Assembly: GCA_964537055.1 (NCBI GenBank)
Contig: CAZHYV010000006.1
Coordinates: forward strand, 62,001-126,000
DNA: 64,000 nucleotides
Reading direction: 5' to 3'
Source: CAZHYV01 sp964537055
GTDB lineage: Bacteria > Myxococcota_A > Polyangia > Palsa-1104 > JAEUJZ01
The position numbers were made by a program, and so were the translations under genes. Positions 44,251 to 51,977 of the stretch are shown here, in pieces (positions within the stretch are counted from its first letter, which is position 1; every line of letters begins with the position of its first letter). The notes under the pieces were generated by a model, which was not told the origin of the DNA, ran no database searches, and was given only the letters and a program-made list of their open reading frames with translations.

Positions 44251-44787
44251 ATGAAATTTCCATCTCTCCAATTAGAACACAATTTTCCTGAGCTGTTTGG
44301 GTTTGTGCTTTTAGACCCAGAACGGCTGGAACAGTTTTGCAACTACCAAGCACGGGGGCAGAATTTGGTGGAGCGATTTACGACCAGCGAAGATGGCGAT
44401 AAGGTCGCTGCGCAAGGCATTGCTATTCCATTGATGAGCGTGGATGCGGGCTATTATACGATTGTCATTCGTAGCGATGAGGATGATCTGAAACTCGTTG
44501 GAACCCCTAAGCTCTCTTCAAAGGGATGGACCCTAGGGACCCTTACGGGAGCTTTATTGTTCTGTACGGCAGGGAACCTGATAACGTGGGATCCTGAGCG
44601 TCTAGATAAGTACCAACGGCTCGTGACTGTGCCACCCGGTTTCTATCAGGTTGAAATCCGTGGATACACTTGTGACGGCCCAGAACGAAAACAAGATGGG
44701 ATCTTCGAATTCATCTTAACCTCGGTAAATCAATTGCCTGCGTTTACTGCGAACCTCCATCAAAACTTCCACCTGTTTGAGGAGTAA
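44251..44787 (+). CDS. Passenger gene of unknown function in the composite element
   Basis: This 178-residue protein starts at ATG 44251 after a GAAAGAAGG ribosome site (a TTG one codon earlier is also possible). There is no signal peptide and no transmembrane segment. Predicted strands (YYTIVIRSDEDDLKLVG, LVTVPPGFYQVEIRGY, GIFEFILTSVN) suggest a beta-rich single domain. I do not recognise the family. It lies wholly between the transposase promoter side and the inverted IS end, so it moves with the element. Its small size and acidic beta-rich nature would fit an immunity-type or antitoxin-like protein, but this is only a guess. Confidence 0.65.
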   Translation: MKFPSLQLEHNFPELFGFVLLDPERLEQFCNYQARGQNLVERFTTSEDGDKVAAQGIAIPLMSVDAGYYTIVIRSDEDDLKLVGTPKLSSKGWTLGTLTGALLFCTAGNLITWDPERLDKYQRLVTVPPGFYQVEIRGYTCDGPERKQDGIFEFILTSVNQLPAFTANLHQNFHLFEE

Positions 44788-44801
44788 GTCATTCCACAAC
44801 T

Positions 44802-44905
44802 GGAAGGTGCTTGCTTATACCTTTGCCTTTGTCATCAACCAACATCTCGGAAACCCAGGCTTACAATCCGAGCGCCTCTTTCGTTCCTAAAGTTGCACAT
44901 GGCGT
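44802..44905 (+). pseudogene. Truncated inverted copy of the IS982 3' end
   Basis: On the plus strand this encodes KVLAYTFAFVINQHLGNPG followed by LQSERLFRS and a stop. This is the same C-terminus as the intact transposase on the minus strand (KVLAHTFAFVINQHLGNPG...). It continues with the 3' terminal bases of the IS to 44905. It provides the right end of the composite element. The similarity starts abruptly, just after the passenger gene. Confidence 0.85.
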
Positions 44906-44913
44906 CAAGTTAC
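44906..44913. repeat. 8-bp target site duplication, right copy (CAAGTTAC)
   Basis: Direct copy of 43150-43157 at the right edge of the composite element. Joining the flanks at one copy restores a continuous intergenic sequence leading into the gene at 44932, 18 bases further on. Confidence 0.75.
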
Positions 44914-44931
44914 AATAAATTGTAGCTTGGT

Positions 44932-45495
44932 ATGAACGTGAGTCTTTCTGCCAGAACCATTCACTTTCCCAACCAATGCGCGTGTTGTTATGGCAATGCT
45001 GAAACAAAGCTACGAGTCTTCTCGAGCCGTACCAAAGGAAGCCGTATCGTTCGTAAAGAAACGTCGAGCTGGAATTTTCCCTACTGCCATTCGTGCTTGG
45101 ATCATGTCAATGCCTGGGAACGAGCGAAGAAATCAGGCTCTATAGCCCTTGTGGCGGGCGGGCTTTTAGCCTTTTTGCTCTGTCTCCTTCCATCGCACAT
45201 TGTCACGATACCAGTTGCAATCCTCGTCTTTTTGGCAGGGTGGATCGTACAAAAGAAGATCCGCCAAAGAAACCAGAACCAGGCATTGTTATTATGCCAG
45301 CCTCATTGTACTTGTGCTGCTGCTGCTGTCTCGTATTTAGGATGGCATGGCACGACGCAGAAATTTTTCTTGCCGTCACCCTACTTTGCTGCGCACTTTA
45401 TGGCGTTAAATCACTCTAAGTTATTGAATGTCTCCCCGGAAGGAATGCAGTTGGTAGAAGAGTTTTATCGACAGAGACCAGGGTCGCTTAGATAG
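44932..45495 (+). CDS. Membrane protein with cysteine-pair (zinc-ribbon-like) N-terminus
   Basis: This 187-residue protein has two cysteine pairs in its first 55 residues (QCACCYGNAET and YCHSCLDH), typical of a zinc-binding knuckle. A basic linker follows, then two adjacent hydrophobic helices (about residues 72-108). The C-terminal ~80 residues are soluble with further Cys/His (LCQPHCTC). No named family was recognised. The composite element inserted 18 bases upstream of this start, so its native promoter was split and expression may be altered. Confidence 0.6.
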   Translation: MNVSLSARTIHFPNQCACCYGNAETKLRVFSSRTKGSRIVRKETSSWNFPYCHSCLDHVNAWERAKKSGSIALVAGGLLAFLLCLLPSHIVTIPVAILVFLAGWIVQKKIRQRNQNQALLLCQPHCTCAAAAVSYLGWHGTTQKFFLPSPYFAAHFMALNHSKLLNVSPEGMQLVEEFYRQRPGSLR

Positions 45496-45611
45496 AAAGC
45501 ATGTCCTTACCGCGATCGAAGCGTGGGTCGTCGTGATGATCTGAATTTGAATCACCTCTTGTATTACCTTGTCTATTTGACGAAGTAAGCCAAATCTCCT
45601 ATGACTAGAGG

Positions 45612-46703
45612 ATGAGTCGTGCCGCAACCGCAGTGCTTTCCACAGAAAATCTACTTCATAACGTAAACTTGCTGAAGGCGAGGACCAAGCCTGCCAAGAT
45701 GATTGCTATGGTTAAAGCCAATGCGTATGGTCATGGCATTCGATCCGTAGCTTCTCGCATCGACGGGCACGTAGAGATGATGGGAGTGGCTTCAATAGAT
45801 GAGGCATTGGCGCTTCGCAAAGTGGGTGTTCGCTCGCCGATTCTGCTAGCACAAGGTGTTTTCGAATCGAGTGAGCTTTTAATCGCTTCGACGGAGAAAT
45901 TCCATGTTGTGTTCCATCATGAGACACAAATAGAGTGGTTAAGAAAGAACTATCTGCCCCTACCAATTCAGGCTTGGGTAAAAATAAATACTGGAATGGG
46001 CAGGTTGGGATTTGATCTTGAGAGAGGTCACCAAGCTTGGCAAACTTTAGATCAGCACAAAAGCATCGCCAAGCCTGTGCGAATCATGTCGCATTTTGCT
46101 TGCTCTGATGAAAAGGACCACCCCCTCAATCAAGAACAAATCCAAGCGTTTCAAGGATTCATTCAGGGAATTTCGAGTGAATTTAGCCTTTGTAACTCAG
46201 CCGGATTGCTAAATTTTCCCGATTGTCACTATGATTACGTGCGTCCTGGCCTGGCGATGTATGGAGTGTCACCCATCGCCCATACGACGGCAGCGGATCT
46301 AGGACTAAAACCGGTGATGACGCTCCAATCTTGTTTAACCTCGGTGCAGACCCTAAAGAAAGGCTCTACGATTGGATATGGTGCCCGCTACCAATGTCCC
46401 GAGAATATGCCGGTTGGGATGATTGCTTTTGGGTATGGGGATGGGTATCCTCTAAGTGCCAGGGACGGCACGCCTGTGCTTGTGAACCACGAAGAGTGCA
46501 AGCTGATTGGTCGGATCTCGATGGACATGATGGCGGTAGACCTACGATCGAACCCCTCTGCTAAGGTAGGAGATCCTGTCATCCTTTGGGGCGGTGAGCT
46601 GCCCCTGGAACGGGTGACCGAGCACACATCCACCATTCCCTGGGCGATGCTCACGGGGGTCCAGCACCGGGTCAAGTTCCTATGGACGCAAGGTTCTGGC
46701 TAA
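45612..46703 (+). CDS. alr: Alanine racemase
   Basis: This 363-residue PLP enzyme interconverts L- and D-alanine for peptidoglycan. The PLP lysine is Lys35 in MIAMVKANAYGHG. The barrel has the usual motifs (VRPGLAMYGVSP, TIGYGARY with the catalytic tyrosine of the second subunit, and GRISMDMMAVDL). The start MSRAATAVLSTENLLHN agrees with the family. It appears to be a single-gene unit. A possible terminator hairpin and a promoter for the next gene follow. Confidence 0.95.
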   Translation: MSRAATAVLSTENLLHNVNLLKARTKPAKMIAMVKANAYGHGIRSVASRIDGHVEMMGVASIDEALALRKVGVRSPILLAQGVFESSELLIASTEKFHVVFHHETQIEWLRKNYLPLPIQAWVKINTGMGRLGFDLERGHQAWQTLDQHKSIAKPVRIMSHFACSDEKDHPLNQEQIQAFQGFIQGISSEFSLCNSAGLLNFPDCHYDYVRPGLAMYGVSPIAHTTAADLGLKPVMTLQSCLTSVQTLKKGSTIGYGARYQCPENMPVGMIAFGYGDGYPLSARDGTPVLVNHEECKLIGRISMDMMAVDLRSNPSAKVGDPVILWGGELPLERVTEHTSTIPWAMLTGVQHRVKFLWTQGSG

Positions 46704-46769
46704 GTGGTGATGAGAGTGATTTAACCTTCGAACCGACCCTCACTCAAGCAATAGACCGATCTAAAGCCG

Positions 46770-46794
46770 CCCACTTCAAGAAATGGGTTGTTTT
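46770..46794 (+). terminator. Weak candidate terminator after alr
   Basis: CCCACTTC and GAAATGGG form a hairpin with one internal mismatch, followed by TTGTTTT. It lies 67 bases after the alr stop. It overlaps the putative promoter of the next gene, so it is only a candidate. Confidence 0.3.
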
Positions 46795-46815
46795 ATCCCC
46801 ATCCTAGGGTATACT
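46788..46815 (+). promoter_or_regulatory. Candidate sigma-70 promoter of the barrel/HEARH module (copy A)
   Basis: TTGTTT (46788-46793) and TATACT (46810-46815) are separated by 16 bases and lie about 30 bases upstream of the ATG at 46846, which has a GGATGGAAG ribosome site. Spacing and sequences are close to consensus. Confidence 0.45.
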
Positions 46816-46845
46816 TTTCCTTACATGTAATCCAAGGATGGAAGT

Positions 46846-47712
46846 ATGATCGCTTCTCATTTTCGTAAGTATTTATATTATTTTATTATTTTATTAGTTT
46901 TTGCTTTTTATTCCCCTACACAAGGAGCTGAGGTGATTATAAAACCTCAGGTTGGTTTAGGAATATGGAATGCCCCGCTGCGGGGAGATTTTGGTCTGCT
47001 TACTGAGGCTTCGGTCAAGCTATCCTGCGAATCCTATGCACCCTGCCGTTTGGGCGTAGAGCAGCTTCTTTTTAGCGAGTTCCAAGTCGTATTCAGTCCG
47101 TATCGGTTTCTTTATGCCGCGCCGTACGCCTTGTTTCGGCTTCAGGGTCCAAGTTTTCGTAAATCCTCCTGGTTGGTCCTAGGAGTTGGGGAGTTTGAAT
47201 TTGAACGAAACCCTCGGGTTTTAGATACAGATGCCAAGGTTATCTTACGGGTGCTAGAAGCTCGGATCGAGAAAGAAAAGACATTTCGTTATGGGCAAGC
47301 GGGCGTACATTTTGGGATGAGCGGGCCTGGAGTCGTCTATCTTGATTATTTTTCGCATATGCAGCCCTTTACGGGATTTTCTTTTGTCACTTTAAAGTTT
47401 AACGCTTATGCACGCTTTCAAATCAAAGCATTTTCTTTCTCGTTAGGTACAAAATTTTTATCAGACTTAACTGTAGGTCGTAGTGGAGGGCCTCTACCCG
47501 ATCAGCTGGGCAATTTTGGCTCGCTTCTCACCCATATGTGGCTTTCCTGTTGGATTCGGATTGGTTCTTCGCTTCCGGAACTGTCCTCAATGCATAGAGC
47601 TTGGGCTTGGTATGCACAGGCGGAGGGGAAAATCCAGATTCTTTTAGATAGCGGAAATCAGAGTATGAATGTGGCACCTTCTGTAATGGCATCGGCCGGA
47701 ATCGAGTTTTAA
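46846..47712 (+). CDS. Exported outer-membrane-barrel-like protein (module copy A)
   Basis: This 288-residue protein has a signal peptide (residues about 8-28, cleavage near TQGAE). The mature part shows alternating hydrophobic strands (FQVVFSPYRFLYAAPYALFRL, ARFQIKAFSFSLGTKF) and ends in phenylalanine (SVMASAGIEF), as outer-membrane beta barrels do. Its C-terminal half aligns with the partial protein at the right edge of the window (63633-64000) and with a 34-codon remnant at 59359-59460. The shared end pattern is LLDSGNQSMN...AGIEF / VLIDRGNRSLHTG...GAGVTF. In all three cases a HEARH lipoprotein gene follows directly. No known family name can be given. Confidence 0.6.
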   Translation: MIASHFRKYLYYFIILLVFAFYSPTQGAEVIIKPQVGLGIWNAPLRGDFGLLTEASVKLSCESYAPCRLGVEQLLFSEFQVVFSPYRFLYAAPYALFRLQGPSFRKSSWLVLGVGEFEFERNPRVLDTDAKVILRVLEARIEKEKTFRYGQAGVHFGMSGPGVVYLDYFSHMQPFTGFSFVTLKFNAYARFQIKAFSFSLGTKFLSDLTVGRSGGPLPDQLGNFGSLLTHMWLSCWIRIGSSLPELSSMHRAWAWYAQAEGKIQILLDSGNQSMNVAPSVMASAGIEF

Positions 47713-47784
47713 CCAAAGTATGAATGAGGCTTCAGTAGCATCAACCAATATGGTTCATGAATCATTATAAAAAGGATCATTTTT

Positions 47785-48594
47785 ATGAATATATTATCGT
47801 CTAAACGCATTTTGTTTATTTTTAGTTTGATGGTGCCGTTCTTGCTCCACTGCGAACGAGACCATTATTCAGAAATCATGCATACGGGCAAATGTGAAAC
47901 AGGGAATCCAAAACCCTCGAAAGAATGTCTCCAAGTGCTAGCGCAGACACTTCCTATAGACCATCAATCTTTCATAGGACATGAGGAAGAAAAAGATTTC
48001 ATGCTGCGCGGAATGTATGTGCTACTCACCGCTCCAATTGATTTTGAAAAGGGGAAGGAGTTTCTGGGGAAGGCGAGCTTAGACGATGCAGAAATGTATG
48101 ATTTTCAGCAGACTTTTATGGAAAGCGGGGGAGCGAATTGGAACCAGAAGTTTTTTAATTATGTCCTAAATCAACTAAAGGGAATTGCTTATAGATGTGA
48201 GCGCAAAGCTCCTTATTATAATCATTGGGGTACATTGACGCTTTGTCCTCCAGAGGATAGGGATACGATTTCTTACTTTGCAGCTGTCTTATTACACGAA
48301 GCCCGTCACAGTCAGACAGGTCCGCATGAAATTGCCTGTGACCATGAGCAGAGTGGGGATTTTTGGAAATGCGATAAAGGTTTGGATAAGCCTTATGGTT
48401 GGCAGATGGTACTTCGCTGGGGATTCCTGCAGGGGGATCGGAAAAGGAGGACGCGAGATTCCTCGTATTTTGATAAAGAGAATTTAATGGAATTATCGGA
48501 ACGAACGACGTACGAGTGGAGTTCCATTTATGGCATTCCACCAAAAATACGACCGATCGAGCAAGGGCTCTCCGGCGGGAAGATGCAGCTTTAG
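47785..48594 (+). CDS. HEARH-motif lipoprotein, zincin-like (module copy A, short form)
   Basis: This 269-residue product has a signal peptide ending at LLHC (Cys23, lipobox FLLHC). Residues 171-181 read HEARHSQTGPH: an HExxH zinc-binding helix plus a further histidine at the spacing found in metzincins (H-E-x-x-H-x5-H), although the usual Gly at position 8 is Thr. Two cysteine pairs flank it (YRC/LTLC before, IAC/KCD after) and are conserved in the two paralogues. A metallopeptidase is therefore likely but not proven. Unlike the paralogues it stops soon after the peptidase part and lacks the FG-GAP repeats. It follows the barrel-like gene by 72 bases. Confidence 0.65.
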   Translation: MNILSSKRILFIFSLMVPFLLHCERDHYSEIMHTGKCETGNPKPSKECLQVLAQTLPIDHQSFIGHEEEKDFMLRGMYVLLTAPIDFEKGKEFLGKASLDDAEMYDFQQTFMESGGANWNQKFFNYVLNQLKGIAYRCERKAPYYNHWGTLTLCPPEDRDTISYFAAVLLHEARHSQTGPHEIACDHEQSGDFWKCDKGLDKPYGWQMVLRWGFLQGDRKRRTRDSSYFDKENLMELSERTTYEWSSIYGIPPKIRPIEQGLSGGKMQL

Positions 48595-48596
48595 CA

Positions 48597-49829
48597 TCAG
48601 GGCAGCCAAGACAAAAATCGCTCGATGCTCACCGACCAAACCCCCGGTTCCCGGTGCATTCTGAAAATATCCGGTTTCTGGGTGACAACCAGTGCCTGCG
48701 GTACCGCAAGTTTGTCTTTCATCTGAAGCAAGCTTGAGGGGACTTGGTCATCGGAAAGCTTTGCCTCGATGAGCATCATTGGTTTTCCTGCCTGCGTGAT
48801 GAGAAAATCAACCTCAATCCCGTCTCGAGTTCGAACATAGTGCAGCTCGTACTTCCCAAGACCTCGCTCATTCCAGGAAGATACAGCTCTTGCTAAATAA
48901 ACGGCCAGCATGTTTTCAAAGCGGGCGCCTAACTCATTCACCAAAGACCAATCCCAAAAATAAAGCTTTTGTTCCTTCCGTATCGCCCTTGCAAGCTTGC
49001 GAGAGTACGGAGGAATTCGAAAGATTAGGTAGACTAATTCGAGCGCTTCCAGCCAGCGTTTGATGCTTGGAAAATTTGCCTCAAGGTCCCTGGCCACACT
49101 CTGGATGTTTAAAGGAGAACCAACTCGGTTAGGAAGAAGTTCGGCCAATTCCTCAACACGTAGGATTTTTTCGATTTTTGTAAGGTCCGCCAAATCCTCC
49201 GTCACAAGCAAAGTGAGGTGTTCTGTCTGCCAACGCTGGAGAAAAGCTTTAGAGCCTGTAAACAAAGGCTCTGGAAACCCGTTGAGCTCAAAAAGCTGCT
49301 GGGCTGCCTCTCGGAATGCAGAAGAGGGACGAGCGAAAGAGTCAAAGGGCTGTCCTGGCAGCCACAGAGAACTTGGTGCGAGGATACGGATCATTTCACG
49401 AGGGTGGAGCGGAAGTTTTCGGAATAAAAAGTACCGCCCGACGAGGCTGTCGCCTGATTTTCTCATAAAATCCAGACGAGCACTTCCTGTGACGATAAAA
49501 CGAACTCGACCCTTCCAAGTATCAAACAGACCTTTTAGATGGGATTTCCACTTAGGATATTTATGGAGTTCATCAAAGACAACAGGAAGCAGTTCTTTCT
49601 GTGGCCATGAAAGCATTGGGGGTATAAAAAAATCCGCATTTTGGCGATAGGCTCGCCGAATAGCAAGGACATCCCAGTTAAAATAAAGGTCTTCGTGACC
49701 CTCAAATTTTAAATACTCCTTTAAAAGGGTTGTCTTCCCAATTTGTCTAGGGCCTGCAATAAAAGACATTCGGTCCTGAAGAAACGTGGGATCAAGGGCC
49801 CAATCCAAAACAGAGGAAGAAGTAGACAT
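48597..49829 (-). CDS. AAA-type ATPase with DUF4143 domain
   Basis: The frame is open from a GTG at 49850; ATG 49829 or 49832 is a more ordinary start. The ~410-residue product has the Walker A motif GPRQIGKTTLLKEYL, Walker B in LLPVVFDELHKYPKWK, and sensor-like VTGSARLDF. A C-terminal DUF4143 domain follows, with LVNELGARFENMLAVYL and a nuclease-like FLITQAGKPMMLIEAKLSD (the D-x-x and E-x-K pattern of PD-(D/E)xK folds). These proteins are widespread, multi-copy and poorly understood; roles in DNA transactions or defence have been proposed. The start lies at a 32-bp tandem repeat that could bind the protein or a regulator. It is convergent with the HEARH gene. Confidence 0.85.
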   Translation of the reverse strand: MSTSSSVLDWALDPTFLQDRMSFIAGPRQIGKTTLLKEYLKFEGHEDLYFNWDVLAIRRAYRQNADFFIPPMLSWPQKELLPVVFDELHKYPKWKSHLKGLFDTWKGRVRFIVTGSARLDFMRKSGDSLVGRYFLFRKLPLHPREMIRILAPSSLWLPGQPFDSFARPSSAFREAAQQLFELNGFPEPLFTGSKAFLQRWQTEHLTLLVTEDLADLTKIEKILRVEELAELLPNRVGSPLNIQSVARDLEANFPSIKRWLEALELVYLIFRIPPYSRKLARAIRKEQKLYFWDWSLVNELGARFENMLAVYLARAVSSWNERGLGKYELHYVRTRDGIEVDFLITQAGKPMMLIEAKLSDDQVPSSLLQMKDKLAVPQALVVTQKPDIFRMHREPGVWSVSIERFLSWLP

Positions 49830-49893
49830 CATGGCAATTTTAACTACCACGTTTATTTTGCCATGGCAATTTTAACTACCACGTTCATTCTGC
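49830..49893. repeat. Two tandem 32-bp repeats at the start of the DUF4143 gene
   Basis: Units 49830-49861 and 49862-49893 differ at only two positions. Each contains CATGGCAATTTTAACTACCA. On the coding strand this gives GTGGTAGTTAAAATTGCCATG twice, so the possible GTG and ATG starts lie within or at the border of the first unit. The arrangement could be an operator or simply a recent duplication. Confidence 0.7.
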
Positions 49894-50002
49894 CATAAGC
49901 TCAAAATCATGCCCATCAGTGGGTTAAGATTCTTGGAATAAGTGATCCAAACAAGTATAGATGCCATCATGTCTCTTGATTTATTATTTCTTCTCTTAGA
50001 AG

Positions 50003-50710
50003 ATGATTCCCATGTCCAAGTCTTTGCTCCTTCGCCTCCGGCATGAACTGGCCCAGGTAGCTGAACTAGAAAAAGCGCCGAAAATGCAGGCCTACATGAA
50101 AACGACCATGCCCTATCTGGGGGTGACTGTGCCCAATATAAGAAAAGTTTCCAAGAAAGTATTCGGAGGCATTCAATTGCCCTCGGATCAAGTTTGGCAA
50201 GACCTTGTTCTTTTTTTGTGGGAGCATGCGCAGTATCGAGAGGAGAAGCTTTGTGCCATCGAGCTTACTGCAGACCGTCGTGCTCGTCCTTTTCAAACGA
50301 TGGCCGCGCTGCCGATGTATGAAAGACTCATCGTCGAAGGTGCATGGTGGGACTACGTCGATACCATTGCGACGAGGCGCTTTGATCTTCTGCTTGCACA
50401 TGACGAACGTGCAATGAAGAAGCAGATGCTCCTTTGGAGTCGTTCGGACAACCTTTGGAAGCGTCGCAGCGCCATTTTGTGTCAGCTTCGGCGAAAACAG
50501 CAGACCGATCTGCCCTTCTTGTATCAGTGTATCGAGCCCTCGCTAGATTCCAAAGAATTCTTCTTGCGCAAGGCGATTGGTTGGGCCCTGCGGGAGTATG
50601 CATGGGAAAATCCTGATGAGGTACTACGCTATGTTCATGAGAATCAGAAGAGGCTAAGCCCCCTTAGCAAGCGGGAGGCACTAAAGAACGTGGAGAGGAA
50701 AAATATTTAG
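50003..50710 (+). CDS. DNA alkylation repair protein, AlkD family
   Basis: This 235-residue all-helical protein has the AlkD HEAT-like fold. The motifs MPYLGVTVPNIRKVSKKV, REEKLCAIELT and the ending IGWALREYAWENPDEVLRYV are characteristic, and the substrate-facing tryptophan/aspartate positions (VEGAWWDYVDTIATR) are conserved. AlkD-type glycosylases remove cationic N3- and N7-alkylated purines without flipping the base. The start is ATG 50003 or 50012 (MSKSLLL). A fragment of a second AlkD-like C-terminus lies 1.2 kb downstream at 51880-51977. Confidence 0.85.
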   Translation: MIPMSKSLLLRLRHELAQVAELEKAPKMQAYMKTTMPYLGVTVPNIRKVSKKVFGGIQLPSDQVWQDLVLFLWEHAQYREEKLCAIELTADRRARPFQTMAALPMYERLIVEGAWWDYVDTIATRRFDLLLAHDERAMKKQMLLWSRSDNLWKRRSAILCQLRRKQQTDLPFLYQCIEPSLDSKEFFLRKAIGWALREYAWENPDEVLRYVHENQKRLSPLSKREALKNVERKNI

Positions 50711-50768
50711 CTCGCTAGAAGCGAGTAGAGGCATCTAAATGATGTTTAACGTCACCTACTGCAGAACT

Positions 50769-51278
50769 TTAATAGCGAAAGCCTAGTAAAAAGCCTCCCC
50801 CTAGACCAGCCACAAGCGCACCTCCTACAATCAAGGTACTTCCAACTCCGCGACGGTCTGGGATACAGGGCATCTCAAGACCATAGGCTATACAGCCACC
50901 TGAAGTTTTAAAGACAGGAGTAAATAGGTTGGTCAGACCAAGCAAGATAGCAATGCTTCCTGCAGCTATGGCTGCTCCTCCGGTCGCTTTACGCCAAGTG
51001 GGAAGAGGCTTCGGCTGGTATGCAGAACAGTGATAATCTATGAAGCTAGAAATGGGCTGCTCCTTAGGAGAGGTCCTTTTATCTTGATAGGATAGGGTCA
51101 GCTTTCCCCATCTTAAAGAACTTGGTTTGGGCTCATCTTTTGGTAGAGAAGAAGTAGATTTGGTGCATATTAGTTTCTCTGGAGGCGCATCGAAAGAGTT
51201 AGATGTTTTTACGTGCGCACAGTGAATAAATAGAATTAAAGAGAGAAGTAAAGAACCTCGAATTTTAAAACAATGCAT
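50769..51278 (-). CDS. Putative lipoprotein with two C-terminal membrane segments
   Basis: This 169-residue product has an N-terminal signal with a cysteine at LFIHC (residue 20), compatible with lipidation. A charged middle part is followed by two hydrophobic stretches at about 104-123 (ATGGAAIAAGSIAILLGL) and 149-169 (LIVGGALVAGLGGGFLLGF). No family was recognised. It stands alone between the AlkD gene and a small membrane protein gene. Confidence 0.5.
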   Translation of the reverse strand: MHCFKIRGSLLLSLILFIHCAHVKTSNSFDAPPEKLICTKSTSSLPKDEPKPSSLRWGKLTLSYQDKRTSPKEQPISSFIDYHCSAYQPKPLPTWRKATGGAAIAAGSIAILLGLTNLFTPVFKTSGGCIAYGLEMPCIPDRRGVGSTLIVGGALVAGLGGGFLLGFRY

Positions 51279-51418
51279 AGAAATTAGACCAGAAGAAGAA
51301 CGAGAGTAAGCTTATTATCTTTTACACGATTTGCAACTGAATAAACTTAAACCCAAACAGCTAGATAATTTTGTGCTTCTCCGAAGGCTACTTCAGAAAA
51401 ATTTGCCGTCCCTAGGAT

Positions 51419-51823
51419 CTAAGCAAGAAACAATCGTATGATCAGGAGAAGAAGGGCTATAGGGTACCCCATCATCTCGCTGCTTAGTGTCATAGAAATT
51501 CCTAAGCTCACAGTTGGCAGAGTGCTTAACACAAGACCCAGAATGGCTTTAATTTTGTGGGAAGAAAAAGGCTTCCTTCGTAAAGCGATCAAAGCAGAAA
51601 TTCCATAAAAAAGGCCTAGAATTCCCATTCCTATCCCCATCAGTGGGAGGGCAACAAGAACGCCACTCCACCCCGAAGCTGTCTTGACCGACCTATCTTT
51701 TTCTAAAACATCAAATCCTAAAAACATAAGAATCCCAGAGGTGATTAGCGCTGCATGAAGGGCACCAAAAATAAGTGCGGACCTACCCTGAGAAGGACCT
51801 TTTGAAACAGGCGGTAATGTCAT
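51419..51823 (-). CDS. Small integral membrane protein
   Basis: The start is ATG 51823 (MTLPPVSKGP) behind a GGGAGAA ribosome site; the longer frame overlaps the AlkD remnant and is not supported. The 134-residue product has about three transmembrane helices (about 18-37, 53-80, 92-132) resembling DUF4190-type proteins in length and pattern, but I cannot confirm a family. Cellular role unknown. Confidence 0.5.
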   Translation of the reverse strand: MTLPPVSKGPSQGRSALIFGALHAALITSGILMFLGFDVLEKDRSVKTASGWSGVLVALPLMGIGMGILGLFYGISALIALRRKPFSSHKIKAILGLVLSTLPTVSLGISMTLSSEMMGYPIALLLLIIRLFLA

Positions 51824-51879
51824 CGGTGTTTCTCCCTTATGATGTTTATGATACAAGGTTAGTAACCCTAAATCGATAG

Positions 51880-51977
51880 CGAATCTACTTAGAAGAGCAA
51901 GATGAAATTTTGCGCTATATTCATGAGAATGAGGATAGTCTAGCCCCCTTTGCCTTGGAAGAGGCTTATAAGGCAAC
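51880..51977 (+). pseudogene. C-terminal remnant of an AlkD-like gene
   Basis: After TAG 51877-51879 the frame encodes LEEQDEILRYIHENEDSLAP followed by FALEEAYKA. This matches the end of the AlkD protein (NPDEVLRYVHENQKRLSPLSKREALKN). Nothing upstream matches the rest of AlkD, so it is a decayed duplicate. It is cut into by the 3' end of the DUF3916-like gene. Confidence 0.6.

Larger units (their letters stand above)
43158..44905. mobile_element. Composite IS982-family element with passenger gene
   Basis: A 1748-base unit is bounded by the same IS end in opposite orientation. Left end, reading inward from 43158, is ACGCCATGTGCAACTTTA. Right end, reading inward on the other strand from 44905, starts with the same sequence. 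The inverted similarity continues for 104 bases at about nine in ten positions. The unit is flanked directly by CAAGTTAC on both sides. Inside are a complete IS982-type transposase gene and one unrelated gene (44251-44787). The internal end of the full IS is probably near 44108-44123, where a degenerate form of the end (GTTCAATGGC) is seen. The unit has inserted between the DoxX gene and the start of the gene at 44932. Confidence 0.75.
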
